Below, piece after piece: positions 52,343-60,549 of a stretch of DNA of 64,000 nt. The stretch comes from Cohnella sp. GbtcB17. Its GTDB lineage: Bacteria; Bacillota; Bacilli; Paenibacillales; Paenibacillaceae. The notes under the pieces are model-generated. The model was not told where the DNA came from and made no database searches. It saw nothing but the letters and a program-made list of their open reading frames with translations. How positions within the stretch are numbered: the stretch's first letter is position 1; each line of letters begins with the position of its first letter. Location of the stretch: NCBI RefSeq assembly GCF_019091135.1, contig NZ_JAGXJW010000010.1, forward strand, positions 1-64,000, given 5' to 3'. The translations under genes and the position numbers were made by a program.

Positions 52343-52378
52343 GCCCGCAAGCCGTGCGAAGCGCATGCGGCTGCGGGC
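52343..52378 (-). terminator. Long GC hairpin downstream of pgcA, no U run
   Basis: GCCCGCA...TGCGGGC outer arms, GCCG/CGGC middle and TGCG/CGCA inner arms give about 15 pairs with one bulge and a two-base offset. Lies ~50 nt after the pgcA stop. Without a U tract it may be a 3'-end stabiliser rather than an intrinsic terminator. Confidence 0.45.
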
Positions 52379-52426
52379 TCATATGTGGCCGAAAGGCGCG
52401 CGAACCTCGTGAACCTCGCTTTAATT

Positions 52427-54130
52427 TTAGCTAAGCGCGTCCACGCGCGCCATAACCGCGCCGACCAACGTATCCAGCGCGGCGCCAGCGCTGCCAAGGT
52501 CGTCGCCGCGGACGGCGAAGTATACTTTGATCTTCGGCTCGGTGCCCGAAGGACGAAGGCAGAACCAGGAGCCGTCGGCGCGGAGGAATTTCAGCACGTT
52601 TTCCTTCGGCAGGCCGTCCAGTCCCAGCTCGTAGTCGAGCACCTGATCTACCTTGACGCCGCCCACCTCTGCAGGCGGGTTCGTGCGCCAGTCCGCCATG
52701 ATCGCGGCGATCTGGGCGACGCCGTCCTTGCCCTTGAGCGTGCGGGACTCCAGCTTCTCCAGGTACGTGCCATACTTCGCATACAGCTCCAGCAGCACGT
52801 CGTACAGCGTCTTGCCCTGCGTCTTGTAGTAGGCCGCAGCCTCGCAGATGAGCAGCGACGCGACGACCGCATCCTTGTCCCGCGCGTACGTGCCGGCGAG
52901 ATAGCCGTAGCTCTCCTCGTAGCCGAAGAGGAACGCATGCTCTCCCGTAGCTTCGAACTCGGTCATCTTTTCGCCGATGTACTTGAAGCCGGTAAGCGTG
53001 TTGATGACCGCACTGCCGTAGGAACGCGCGATGTCGGCGCCCATCTCGCTCGTGACGATCGTCTTGACGACGGCGCCGTTGGCCGGCAATCGCCCCTTGG
53101 CCTGCAGGCTGGAAAGCAAATAATGCACCATCAGCGCGCCGGACTGGTTGCCGGACAGCACGATGTATTCGCCCTTGTCGTTTTTGACGACGGCCCCCAT
53201 GCGGTCGCAGTCCGGATCGGTGCCGATGATGATGTCGGCGCCGATCTCGTCGGCGAGCTTGATCGCCAGCGTGAACGCCTCGTGTTCCTCCGGGTTCGGA
53301 GACTTGACGGTCGAGAACATCCCGTTCGGCTGCTCCTGCTCCGGCACGACGTGAACGTTGGTGAAGCCGGCGGCGGCAAGCACCCAGCGTACGGGCATGT
53401 TGCCCGCGCCGTGAAGCGGCGTGTAGACGACGGACAGCGCGGCCCCCGCGCCGCTTTTCAAAATCTCGGGATGAACGGACTGAGCGGCTACCGTATGTAC
53501 GAACCGATTGTCTTCGTCCTCGCCCAGCCACACGATCAGGCCTTGCGCCTCGCCCTCGGCCTGGCTCAGGCGCTTGACGTCCTCGAACGCGTCGACCTCG
53601 CGGATCTCGGCGATGACCTGCTCCGCCTGATGCGGCACAAGCTGGCAGCCGTCCTGGCCGTAAACCTTGTACCCGTTGTACTCCGGCGGGTTGTGGCTGG
53701 CCGTCACGACGACGCCGCCTGCGGCCTTCAGGTCGCGCACCGCGAACGAGAGCTGCGGCGTGGGACGCAGCGAGCGGAACAAATAAGTCTTGATGCCGTT
53801 CGCCGCCAGCACCTGGGCCGTCTCCAGCGAGAAAATATCGGAATTATTGCGGGAGTCGTGCGCGATGACGACGGAGGGAGACTCGAAGTTGCGCAGCAAA
53901 TAATTGGCGAAGCCCTGCGTCGCGCGGCCGATCATGTACCGGTTCATCCGGTTCGTACCCGCGCCCATCACGCCGCGGAGGCCGCCTGTGCCGAACTCGA
54001 GCTCGCGGTAGAAGCGGTCCTCGATCTCCGCGGGCTTATCCGCGATCGAGCGCAGCTCCTCCTTGGTCGCGGCGTCTACTTTGGAATTGTGGAGCCAGGA
54101 TTCATACACTTCGTTGGCAGCAATGGTCAT
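52427..54130 (-). CDS. pgcA: Phosphoglucomutase/phosphomannomutase family (PgcA type)
   Basis: 567 aa alpha-D-phosphohexomutase. GTGGLRGVMGAGTNRMNRY near residue 47, the phosphoserine loop VVTASHNPPEYNGYKVYG near 140, the metal loop IIGTDPDCDRMGAVVK near 300, GYEESYGYLAGTYARDKD near 397 and the phosphate-binding RPSGTEPKIKVYF near 525. Interconverts glucose-1-P and glucose-6-P, feeding dTDP-glucose (rmlA) and UDP-glucose for the glycan pathways in this window and for lipoteichoic acid glycolipid. ATG 54130 with AAGGA ten bases upstream, preferred over the adjacent TTG. Confidence 0.95.
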   Translation of the reverse strand: MTIAANEVYESWLHNSKVDAATKEELRSIADKPAEIEDRFYRELEFGTGGLRGVMGAGTNRMNRYMIGRATQGFANYLLRNFESPSVVIAHDSRNNSDIFSLETAQVLAANGIKTYLFRSLRPTPQLSFAVRDLKAAGGVVVTASHNPPEYNGYKVYGQDGCQLVPHQAEQVIAEIREVDAFEDVKRLSQAEGEAQGLIVWLGEDEDNRFVHTVAAQSVHPEILKSGAGAALSVVYTPLHGAGNMPVRWVLAAAGFTNVHVVPEQEQPNGMFSTVKSPNPEEHEAFTLAIKLADEIGADIIIGTDPDCDRMGAVVKNDKGEYIVLSGNQSGALMVHYLLSSLQAKGRLPANGAVVKTIVTSEMGADIARSYGSAVINTLTGFKYIGEKMTEFEATGEHAFLFGYEESYGYLAGTYARDKDAVVASLLICEAAAYYKTQGKTLYDVLLELYAKYGTYLEKLESRTLKGKDGVAQIAAIMADWRTNPPAEVGGVKVDQVLDYELGLDGLPKENVLKFLRADGSWFCLRPSGTEPKIKVYFAVRGDDLGSAGAALDTLVGAVMARVDALS

Positions 54131-54160
54131 CAAATTCTCATCCTTCCGTCTGTGGTCTCT

Positions 54161-54235
54161 TTATCTATACCCAGGCGCCGCGTTCTGCGTCACACCGCGA
54201 GAACCCGGCGCGCCGGGGCCGTACATTCTGTTCAT
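54161..54235 (-). CDS. Possible 24-aa peptide coupled to fabZ
   Basis: ATG at 54235 overlaps the fabZ stop (ATGA) and reads 24 codons to TAA: Gly/Pro/Ala-rich with [11 protein letters not shown] and TQNAAPGYR. An AAGGAG in the fabZ 3' end is only two bases from this ATG but eleven from the in-frame second ATG (codon 4), a usable spacing that would give 21 aa. Nothing like it is known to me. Could be chance reading of GC-rich spacer. Confidence 0.35.
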   Translation of the reverse strand: MNRMYGPGAPGSRGVTQNAAPGYR

Positions 54236-54672
54236 CTCTCCTTCGCCGGATCCGTCAGCGCGAACATCAGCACGCCTTCGGCGACGACCTTGCCGTCTAC
54301 CTTGGCGGATGCCTGTCCTTTGCCGATTGGCCCCTTCAGGCGGATAATCTCGACCTCGAGAGTCAGCGTATCCCCCGGCGTCACCTGCCCCCGCCAACGG
54401 AACTCGTCCACGCCGGCAAACAGGCCGATCTTGCCTTTGTTCTCCTCGAGCCCGAGGATCGCCGTGGCCCCCACCTGCGCGAGCGCTTCCAGGATCAAGA
54501 CCCCAGGCATGACCGGGAAGCCCGGAAAGTGCCCGGCAAAGTACGGCTCGTTCATCGTCACGTTTTTGAGTCCGACGGCGCGTTTGCCCGGCTCGAGCTC
54601 GAGGATGCGGTCGATGAGCAGGAACGGCTGGCGGTGCGGAATGATTTCCTGAATTTGATTAATGTCGAGCAT
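54232..54672 (-). CDS. fabZ: 3-hydroxyacyl-[acyl-carrier-protein] dehydratase
   Basis: 146 aa from ATG 54672 (GAAGGGAG eight bases upstream; the open frame extends 65 codons further but without family sequence). Hot-dog fold with the catalytic His in [14 protein letters not shown] near residue 15 and the catalytic Glu in [22 protein letters not shown] near 64 (quoted in part as [10 protein letters not shown]). Dehydrates beta-hydroxyacyl-ACP in type II fatty acid synthesis. Adjacent to flhP-flhO-mbl as in Bacillus subtilis. Confidence 0.96.
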   Translation of the reverse strand: MLDINQIQEIIPHRQPFLLIDRILELEPGKRAVGLKNVTMNEPYFAGHFPGFPVMPGVLILEALAQVGATAILGLEENKGKIGLFAGVDEFRWRGQVTPGDTLTLEVEIIRLKGPIGKGQASAKVDGKVVAEGVLMFALTDPAKER

Positions 54673-54863
54673 GAACGATACTCCCTTCGAATGTATGGCG
54701 ACCAAGGAATAACAGCGAGGTTCGGCGCCCATACTATGTATAATCCTTCCGCGTCCTGCAGCCGCGAAGGTTGAATATAAGAGGGCTTGCCTCCGGTGCC
54801 GATCGCTTCCCGCGCGGCCTTGCGGCAAGTCCTTTTGTCTCCCTTCGGGACGGCAGCGAACGC

Positions 54864-55382
54864 TCAAGCGGACTTCGTCTCGCCGTTCAGTTCTTTAAAT
54901 GAAGTAATGTAAACGAAGGACGTCACGAACGACAGGCCGACGGCAATCCAAAGCGCGACGACGCCTCCCGGCTGGTCGAGGATCAGCAGGACGATGGCGA
55001 GATAATAGATGACGGTCGTCAGCTTGCCGAATGAATTCGCGGGCACCGTCCGCTTGCCCCGAAAATGAAAAAACGTACCGAACGCGATCATTCCCAATTC
55101 GCGAAATGCCATCATGCCCGCTGCAAGCCAGGGAATCTCTCCGTCCGCCAGCAGCGCCCCCACGACCGCGAGCATCATGAGCTTGTCCGCCAGCGGATCG
55201 AGCATGACGCCGATCTGCGTCACCAGGCCGCTGCGTCTGGCGATGTAGCCGTCCAGCATGTCGGTAATCCCGGCCGCGAATACGACGATCAACGCCCATA
55301 TAGGATGTCCGTCCAAATAAAGCACCATAAAGACGGGGATCAGGACAAAGCGGGACATCGTCAACAGATTCGGCACATTCAC
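54864..55382 (-). CDS. pgsA: CDP-alcohol phosphatidyltransferase, PgsA-like
   Basis: 172 aa from the GTG at 55382, which has GGGAGG eight bases upstream; the frame upstream is Arg/Ser-rich and unlike PgsA. Five to six helices. The CDP-alcohol signature is complete: D-G-(x2)-A-R-(x8)-G-(x3)-D-(x3)-D in [12 protein letters not shown] ... [11 protein letters not shown]. Makes phosphatidylglycerol-phosphate from CDP-diacylglycerol and glycerol-3-P. pgsA is usually near recA/cinA in Bacillus, so a second copy elsewhere is possible and this one could have a different alcohol acceptor. Confidence 0.88.
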   Translation of the reverse strand: MNVPNLLTMSRFVLIPVFMVLYLDGHPIWALIVVFAAGITDMLDGYIARRSGLVTQIGVMLDPLADKLMMLAVVGALLADGEIPWLAAGMMAFRELGMIAFGTFFHFRGKRTVPANSFGKLTTVIYYLAIVLLILDQPGGVVALWIAVGLSFVTSFVYITSFKELNGETKSA

Positions 55383-55447
55383 CGCCGGAACCTCCCATTT
55401 CCGCCATCGGCTTCGCGATCGCGATCGCAAGACCGTTGTCAGCTTTT

Positions 55448-55476
55448 ATTATACCGCCAGTCCCGCTTCGGGTAAA
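55448..55476 (-). promoter_or_regulatory. Sigma-A promoter of the pgsA-fabZ unit
   Basis: TTTACC (55471-55476), 17 bases, TATAAT (55448-55453) on the minus strand; start near 55441, about 60 bases before the GTG. It lies just after the EpuA-like gene's terminator. Confidence 0.6.
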
Positions 55477-55529
55477 ATCCCGTTCGATCGTCACGGGTAA
55501 ATGATACCATATGTATCGCGTTTGCGCAT

Positions 55530-55560
55530 AAAAAAACTCCCCTTGCCGTAAGACGGGGAG
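55530..55560 (-). terminator. Terminator of the EpuA-like gene
   Basis: CTCCCC/GGGGAG six-pair stem (55537-55542, 55555-55560), twelve-base loop, followed by seven U. Lies ~60 nt after the stop codon. Confidence 0.7.
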
Positions 55561-55621
55561 CCTCCTTGTTGTGTTCCAATCCCGCATCAGCGGCATGCAA
55601 GTCCCTTCAATCAGGACGCGA

Positions 55622-55855
55622 TTAGCGACTGCCCTCGAAGATGAGATCGTACATATGCTTCCAGGTATTCCAGTCGAACACGTCCGACCAATCCTGCTTG
55701 CCGAGCACTGCATATCCGATCCCGAGCCCCGCCAGGAGCGCCAGGATGCACAATACCGGGATGAACAAAATCTTGACGCTAATCCAAACGATCAGCATCA
55801 TGACACGTCCTGCGGATCGCTGCTTCTTGTCCGTCGGACGCTTCGTCGCTGACAC
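55622..55855 (-). CDS. Small membrane protein, EpuA-like (often annotated RNA polymerase subunit beta)
   Basis: 77 aa, GTG start at 55855 with GGAGGA seven bases upstream. Basic N-terminus (KRPTDKKQRS), one or two hydrophobic helices (about residues 19-50: MLIVWISVKILFIPVLCILA and following) and a short Trp-rich acidic tail, DWSDVFDWNTWKHMYDL. This is the PF11772/EpuA pattern; the RNA-polymerase name attached to it is misleading. Role unknown, probably at the membrane. Flanked by its own promoter and terminator next to the flagellar-rod genes. Confidence 0.75.
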   Translation of the reverse strand: MSATKRPTDKKQRSAGRVMMLIVWISVKILFIPVLCILALLAGLGIGYAVLGKQDWSDVFDWNTWKHMYDLIFEGSR

Positions 55856-55913
55856 GGTAGATCCTCCTTCAGAATAAAGAAGCCCGAATAAATGGCTTTG
55901 TTCGAGTCAATTT

Positions 55914-55942
55914 ATTCTAAGCTTTGGGTCGGGATTGCGCAA
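55914..55942 (-). promoter_or_regulatory. Sigma-A promoter of the EpuA-like gene
   Basis: TTGCGC (55937-55942), 17 bases, TAGAAT (55914-55919) on the minus strand; start near 55907, about 52 bases before the GTG. Confidence 0.55.
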
Positions 55943-55999
55943 GTTGTCCGGCAGCAGGGCATGTCAAAGCGCCGGCAGGCCGCCGGCGGTCAAGCCGCG

Positions 56000-56845
56000 T
56001 CAAGCGCGGAGATTCGCAGCCATCTGGGACATCTGGTCGCCGGAGCTGAGCGCCCTCGCGCTGAGCTGATAGGCGCGTTGGACGTTGACAAGATCCGACA
56101 TTTCGTCCACCAGGCTGACGTTGGACTCCTCGAGGAAGCCCTGGCGAATTGCGACGCCGCCTGCCTCGTCGGGCCTCGCGACGACATTCGCAACCACGTC
56201 CGCCACGTTCACGTCGGAGGGAACGCCGTACAGATTGTCCGCAACCGCCTGCAGCAGCTCGGGCTTGTTGACCTCGACCAGCCGCAGCGTGCCAAGCTCG
56301 ATCGACTCGTTGCCGTCCGAGGAACGGGCCGTCAGCCTGCCGTCGGCGCCTACGATCATGTCGTAGTTGTTCGGCACGCGCACGAACGTATCCTGGCCGC
56401 CCGTATTCACGGCGACGACCGGATAGCCTTCGGCCGTCGTGAGGAGGCTGTCGCCCTGGGCCGTCGGCGACAGCTGGAAGGCGCCCTGCCTCGTGAACGC
56501 GCGCGCGCTGTCGAGCGTGCCGCCGGAGCGGACCTCGAACAGGGCGTTGCCGGCGATCGCAAGGTCGGTCTGGCTGTCGGTCTGCTGCATGGCGCCCTGG
56601 GCCATGTCGATCTGCTGGCCGACGACGCGCGCGCCCCAGCCTTGCGTGAAGCCGAGCGGCGTCCGGCGTCCGGGCAGCTCGAACGACTTTTCGTGCGGCT
56701 GGAGGTTGGTGAGGATATCCTCGAACACCGTGCTCTTGCGCTTATAGCCCTTCGTATTGGCGTTGGATATATTGTCGGCGAGCACATCAAGCTTCTGCTG
56801 GAGAGCGCCCATGGACGCGGCTGCGCTGACGATGGAGTTGTTCAT
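56000..56845 (-). CDS. flhP: Flagellar hook-basal body protein, FlhP (FlgG family)
   Basis: 281 aa. N-terminal rod motif ALQQKLDVLADNISNANTKGY (quoted in part: LDVLADNISNANTKGYK) near residue 17, the FlgG-type middle (DLAIAGNALFEVRSGG near 95), and the C-terminal LVNVQRAYQLSARALSSGDQM helix. The adjacent FlhO is of the same family, as in Bacillus, where the pair forms part of the rod/hook base. ATG 56845 with AAGGGGA upstream; 21 nt after flhO. Confidence 0.9.
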   Translation of the reverse strand: MNNSIVSAAASMGALQQKLDVLADNISNANTKGYKRKSTVFEDILTNLQPHEKSFELPGRRTPLGFTQGWGARVVGQQIDMAQGAMQQTDSQTDLAIAGNALFEVRSGGTLDSARAFTRQGAFQLSPTAQGDSLLTTAEGYPVVAVNTGGQDTFVRVPNNYDMIVGADGRLTARSSDGNESIELGTLRLVEVNKPELLQAVADNLYGVPSDVNVADVVANVVARPDEAGGVAIRQGFLEESNVSLVDEMSDLVNVQRAYQLSARALSSGDQMSQMAANLRA

Positions 56846-56866
56846 CTCGATTCCCCTTCGCTTCTA

Positions 56867-57733
56867 TTAGACTTTGCCGACGTCGTTAACCGCTTTGTCG
56901 AGGCTGCGGTCGTAGTACTGGACGATCTTCTGGTTCGCCTCGTAGGCGCGCAGCGCGCTCATCATGTCGACCATCGACTGCGAGGCATCCACGTTGGAGC
57001 GCTCCAGGTAGCCCTGCTTGATCTCTACGCGCTCGCCCGCCTGCACTTGACGCAGCCCGTTCGGGTCGCCCGCGTAGACGTATTTGCCGTCGCCCTGACG
57101 CACGAGCTGGTTCGGATCGTTCACTTCGGTGAGGAGGAGCGCAGGATTGCCGGCCAGCGGCTGCTGGGTCTCCTTGTCGATCAGGCGACCGTCGGCCGTG
57201 ACCTGCACGTTGTCCCAGGTGCCTTCCACGCGGATCGGTTGTCCGTCCACGCCGAGCACCTCCATCCCGTCCGGCGTGACGAGCGTGCCATCGGCCGTCG
57301 TGCGGAATCCGCCGTCGCGGGAGTAGCGGCGCTCGCCGTTCGCATTTTGCACGGTGAACAGCGCTTGGGGCTGGTAGGTGACGTTGCCGTTGGCGTCCAC
57401 GAACTTGCCGGAATCGTCGAAGGCTTGTCCGTCTACGAGAATATCCGACACGAGCGCCAGGTCCTGGCTGCGCCCCGTCTCGTTCAGGTCGCCCTGGCTC
57501 AGGTTGATGAGGCTCTCCTCGGCGAATACGCCCGTATTCAATTTGCCGATCGTGCCCTTCGTGTCGTCCGGACTGCCCATCAGCGAGATGAGCATCTCCG
57601 GAAATGCCCGGTTCACCGAATTAACACCCTTATAGCCCGGCGTATTCAAGTTGGCGACGTTGTTCGTCACCGTATCGTGCCTGCGTTGCTCCGCGATCAT
57701 GCCGGCAGCCGCCGTATACAATCCTCTGATCAT
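56867..57733 (-). CDS. flhO: Flagellar hook-basal body protein, FlhO (FlgG family)
   Basis: 288 aa. MIRGLYTAAAGMIAEQRRHD and VTNNVANLNTPGYKGVNS give the rod-protein N-terminus; RYSRDGGFRTTADGTLVTPDG near residue 135 is the FlgE/F/G core; the C-terminus has YLERSNVDASQSMVDMMSAL, the motif for axial coiled-coil packing. ATG 57733 with GGGAGGG upstream. 30 nt after mbl. Confidence 0.9.
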   Translation of the reverse strand: MIRGLYTAAAGMIAEQRRHDTVTNNVANLNTPGYKGVNSVNRAFPEMLISLMGSPDDTKGTIGKLNTGVFAEESLINLSQGDLNETGRSQDLALVSDILVDGQAFDDSGKFVDANGNVTYQPQALFTVQNANGERRYSRDGGFRTTADGTLVTPDGMEVLGVDGQPIRVEGTWDNVQVTADGRLIDKETQQPLAGNPALLLTEVNDPNQLVRQGDGKYVYAGDPNGLRQVQAGERVEIKQGYLERSNVDASQSMVDMMSALRAYEANQKIVQYYDRSLDKAVNDVGKV

Positions 57734-57763
57734 GTTGCGAGATTCCCTCCCGTTGTGAGAAAG

Positions 57764-58759
57764 CTACTTGCGGCGCGCCATCTTGTCAAGGTGGTCGAGC
57801 ATGATGCCCGTTCCCTTGACGACGCAGTGCATCGGATCTTCGGCGATCAGCACGGGCACCTTGAGCTCGTCCGCCAGCAGGGCGTCGAGACCGTCGAGCA
57901 GCGCGCCTCCGCCCGTCAGGATGACGCCGCGGTCGATGATGTCGGCCGACAGCTCCGGCGGCGTCCGCTCCAGTACGGCCTTGGCCGACGCGACAATGGA
58001 CGATACCGGCTCCCACAGCGCCTCGCGGACCTCGTCCGCGTAGATCGTCACGGTGAGCGGCAATCCGGATACCATGTCGCGGCCCCGAATATCCATCTCG
58101 TCCTTCCGGCCGCCCGTATAGACGGTGCCGATCTTGATCTTGATATCTTCGCTCGTCCGCTCGCCGATGAGCAGCTTGTATTTATTTTTGATATACCGCA
58201 TGATAGCGGCATCGAACTTGTCTCCCGCTACCTTGAGCGACGAGGCGGTGACGATGTCTCCCATGGACAGCACCGCGACGTCGGTCGTCCCGCCGCCGAT
58301 GTCCACAACCATATTGCCGCTGGGCTGGAAAATGTCCATGCCGGCGCCGATCGCGGCCGCCTTGGGCTCTTCCTCCAGAAAAACTTCCTTCGCTCCGCTT
58401 CGTTCCGCGGCCTCGCGAATCGCCTTTTGCTCGACCGAAGTGATATTGGTAGGCGCGCAGATCAGGATTCGCGGACGCCCGTACCAGCTGCGGCCTCCGA
58501 CCCGCTGAATGAATGCCTTCAGCATCATGTCCGTAACTTCGAAGTCGGCGATGATGCCGTCCTTCAGCGGGCGGATCGCGATGATATTGCCGGGGGTGCG
58601 GCCGACCATCCGGCGCGCATCTTCCCCGACGGCCAGCACCCTGCGGGTGTCGTTCTCTATCGCGACAACGGAAGGCTCGTCGAGCACGACGCCCTTGCCT
58701 TTAATGTGGATGGAGACGTTCGCCGTGCCCAAGTCGATTCCGATGTCTTTGCTGAACAT
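57764..58759 (-). CDS. mbl: MreB-family actin-like cytoskeletal protein, Mbl
   Basis: 331 aa from ATG 58759 (GGAGG twelve bases upstream); the usual MFSKDIGIDLGTANV start. ATP-binding phosphate 1 loop DIGIDLGTANVSIH, phosphate 2 MVVDIGGGTTDVAVLS near residue 155, and adenosine motif GVILTGGGALLDGLDALLAD near 285. Placement between spoIIID and flhO identifies it as Mbl rather than MreB or MreBH. Guides lateral wall synthesis by organising the elongation machinery. Confidence 0.95.
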   Translation of the reverse strand: MFSKDIGIDLGTANVSIHIKGKGVVLDEPSVVAIENDTRRVLAVGEDARRMVGRTPGNIIAIRPLKDGIIADFEVTDMMLKAFIQRVGGRSWYGRPRILICAPTNITSVEQKAIREAAERSGAKEVFLEEEPKAAAIGAGMDIFQPSGNMVVDIGGGTTDVAVLSMGDIVTASSLKVAGDKFDAAIMRYIKNKYKLLIGERTSEDIKIKIGTVYTGGRKDEMDIRGRDMVSGLPLTVTIYADEVREALWEPVSSIVASAKAVLERTPPELSADIIDRGVILTGGGALLDGLDALLADELKVPVLIAEDPMHCVVKGTGIMLDHLDKMARRK

Positions 58760-58851
58760 ATGAAAAACAGGCCTCCAACGCATAGATATTCCTTTAAGTA
58801 TTCGCCATGATTTCTAAAAATCCTTTAACTTTTCTAAGGATATGACAAAAT

Positions 58852-59139
58852 TTACGCTTTTGCGACCGCGAATACTTCCCGCTTCTTGATCGTCGTCTTC
58901 TTGTACTTGATCTTGGTCGCCTCGCCGCCCCGCAGGTGCCGGATCGACTTGTGGTACTCGAGGATGTGCTTCACCTGATCGGCCAGATCCGGATTGATCT
59001 CCGGCAGTCGCTCGGTCAGATCCTTGTGCACCGTGCTCTTGGAGACGCCGAATTCCTTGGCGATGGTTCGAACCGTATTGCGCGTCTCCACGATGCTGCG
59101 GCCGATCTTGATGGTCCGTTCTTTGATGTAATCGTGCAC
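58852..59139 (-). CDS. spoIIID: Sporulation transcription factor SpoIIID
   Basis: 95 aa from the GTG at 59139 (GGGAGG seven bases upstream), close to the 93 aa of Bacillus SpoIIID. Helix-turn-helix in TVRTIAKEFGVSKSTVHKDL (residues 21-40) and the conserved basic C-terminus IRHLRGGEATKIKYKKT. Activates and represses genes in the mother cell between the sigma-E and sigma-K stages. A sigma-E-type promoter lies upstream. Confidence 0.97.
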   Translation of the reverse strand: MHDYIKERTIKIGRSIVETRNTVRTIAKEFGVSKSTVHKDLTERLPEINPDLADQVKHILEYHKSIRHLRGGEATKIKYKKTTIKKREVFAVAKA

Positions 59140-59171
59140 GCTCCCGCCTCCCTGCTCTGATTGATTGGTAC

Positions 59172-59199
59172 AGTATATGAGGGGGACGTTCACTTATTC
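59172..59199 (-). promoter_or_regulatory. Sigma-E promoter of spoIIID
   Basis: On the minus strand a GAATA -35 core (59195-59199), 15 bases, then CATATACT (59172-59179), matching seven of eight positions of the sigma-E -10 CATACAHT. Matches the known sigma-E control of spoIIID in Bacillus. Confidence 0.65.
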
Positions 59200-59226
59200 T
59201 TTGTAACCAAGCCTGACAAGCCTATA

Positions 59227-59265
59227 AAGTCCGCGAAGGGCGGGGCTTATGGTTCGAACGGACTT
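59227..59265. repeat. Inverted repeat between the HD-GYP gene and spoIIID
   Basis: AAGTCCG/CGGACTT arms, with inner CGAA/TTCG pairs and a two-base bulge. In minus-strand RNA it is followed by UUAUAGG, so it could back up the terminator at 59287-59313. It lies ~30 bp upstream of the sigma-E -35 box. Confidence 0.4.
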
Positions 59266-59286
59266 CTAGTGCGTCCTAATAAACGC

Positions 59287-59313
59287 AAAAAAAGACGAGC
59301 CCAAAGGCCCGCC
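59287..59313 (-). terminator. Terminator of the HD-GYP gene
   Basis: Eight-pair stem with two G-U pairs (59294-59302, 59306-59313), tight loop, followed by seven U. Lies ~45 nt after the stop. Confidence 0.7.
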
Positions 59314-59359
59314 CGGCGATTATGATATTTTTGACCGCCAGCCAGCGGCCGCCGCCCCT

Positions 59360-60502
59360 TCACCCCTTGATCGCCACGGCGCGGGATACGTAAATGCGAG
59401 CGTTTTCGTTCAGATCGATCTCATACGGGGACGGCACGCGGCCGTCGGCTTCCCGTACGACCAGCACGACCGGCTTGTGCGCAGGCCGGTTTGCCGTATC
59501 CTTGACGATCGCAGTCTCTCCGCTGCTGAGGACCACGGCCATGCCCGTCGGGAAAATCGTAAGATTTTTGAGAAAGGAACGTACGATGCCGATGCCGAAT
59601 TCGTAATTGCCGGCGGCGAACATATACTCCATCGCCTCGCTTGGCGGGTAAGGATCGCGGTGATGGCGCGGCGAGAGCAGCGCGTCGAACACGTCGGAGA
59701 GCCCGACGATCTGCGCCATGTCCGGAATTTTGTCCTGTGCGATCCCGTACGGATAGCCTTCTCCCCGATATCGTTCGTGGTGGAGCAGCGCGCACTTGGC
59801 CGCCGCGTCGGGAACCTCCCGGATGCGTCCGAGCGCATGGTAGCCGAGCGTCGTATGCTGCTTGACCGCCGCCATCTCCGCGTCCGTCAGCTTGCGCCTG
59901 GCTCGAAGCAGCTCGGGCGAGATCCGCGTCATGCCGACATCGAACAGCAGCGCCCCGACGGCCAGCTCATATTGAGCGTTCGCATCCATGCCGCTTGCAG
60001 CCCCGATCAGTCCGGACATCAGCGACACCTGGAGCGTATGGTCGAACAACGACTGGTCGGTCTGTCTGAGCACGCTAAGTTCCTCGGCCACCGCCCGATG
60101 GCTGACCGCCGAGAGGAGCCGCTCCCGGTACCCTCGCTTGAAGTCCGCAAGCTCGGCGATCGACAGCGCGAGCCTGCTGTAGTTTTCTTCGGTCTCCAAA
60201 AAGCGGATCAAGCTGTGATGCGTCTCCTGAAGCTGAACCGGGTCGGCGCGCAGCAGGTCGATCTCCGCGATGTCGCGGACCTTGTCGTCGGGCCGAACCT
60301 TCATGCGGGAGGCCAGCAGCGCCTCGGCAGCCGCGCCGCGCTTGCCGAGGGCGACCGACTGGAATCCGAGCAGTTGCAAACGGTCTATGTATTGGGCGGT
60401 CAGCTCCGTGCCGGCTTCGAGCATGACCAATCCGTTCTTGCCGTAAACCGGCCTGTCCAACACGTCGCCGGGGTGAAGTTCGTCTACAGTCACGAGCTTC
60501 AT
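59360..60502 (-). CDS. HD-GYP domain protein with degenerate metal site
   Basis: 380 aa. N-terminal ~60 residues (VDELHPGDVLDRPVYGKNG) are the usual DUF3391-like start; HD-GYP domain at about residues 140-345. The HD motif, normally HDIGK, reads LLFDVGMTRI (His to Phe, Lys to Met); the next HHE is present but reads HHERYRGEGYP with Arg where Asp is usual; the late SDVFDALLSPR is normal. Loss of the first His and the GYP-loop Asp suggests little or no phosphodiesterase activity, perhaps c-di-GMP binding only. The gene lies between spoIIQ and spoIIID, which are adjacent blocks in Bacillus. Own promoter and terminator. Confidence 0.85.
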   Translation of the reverse strand: MKLVTVDELHPGDVLDRPVYGKNGLVMLEAGTELTAQYIDRLQLLGFQSVALGKRGAAAEALLASRMKVRPDDKVRDIAEIDLLRADPVQLQETHHSLIRFLETEENYSRLALSIAELADFKRGYRERLLSAVSHRAVAEELSVLRQTDQSLFDHTLQVSLMSGLIGAASGMDANAQYELAVGALLFDVGMTRISPELLRARRKLTDAEMAAVKQHTTLGYHALGRIREVPDAAAKCALLHHERYRGEGYPYGIAQDKIPDMAQIVGLSDVFDALLSPRHHRDPYPPSEAMEYMFAAGNYEFGIGIVRSFLKNLTIFPTGMAVVLSSGETAIVKDTANRPAHKPVVLVVREADGRVPSPYEIDLNENARIYVSRAVAIKG

Positions 60503-60549
60503 CTATCACGCGTCCTCTCTGAAGTCGATAGATCCTCCGAAGTATCATT

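Larger units (their letters stand above)
51893..52426. other. Intergenic region between pgcA and the DUF5693 gene, with repeats
   Basis: 534 bases without a convincing gene. It holds a strong hairpin (52343-52378) near the pgcA end, a 12-bp direct repeat (52090-52101 and 52108-52119), and an isolated TATAAT-like hexamer on the minus strand near 52184-52189 without a good -35. Presumably carries the promoter of the DUF5693-csaB-tagA run. Confidence 0.5.

Noticed and set aside
52259..54652. 797-codon open frame on the plus strand
   Set aside because: Antisense to pgcA and fabZ, both certain.
55892..58810. 972-codon open frame on the plus strand
   Set aside because: Exactly opposite flhP, flhO and mbl, which have clear family motifs; the plus frame is Arg/Val/His-rich with no recognisable domain. 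A GC-rich codon-bias shadow.
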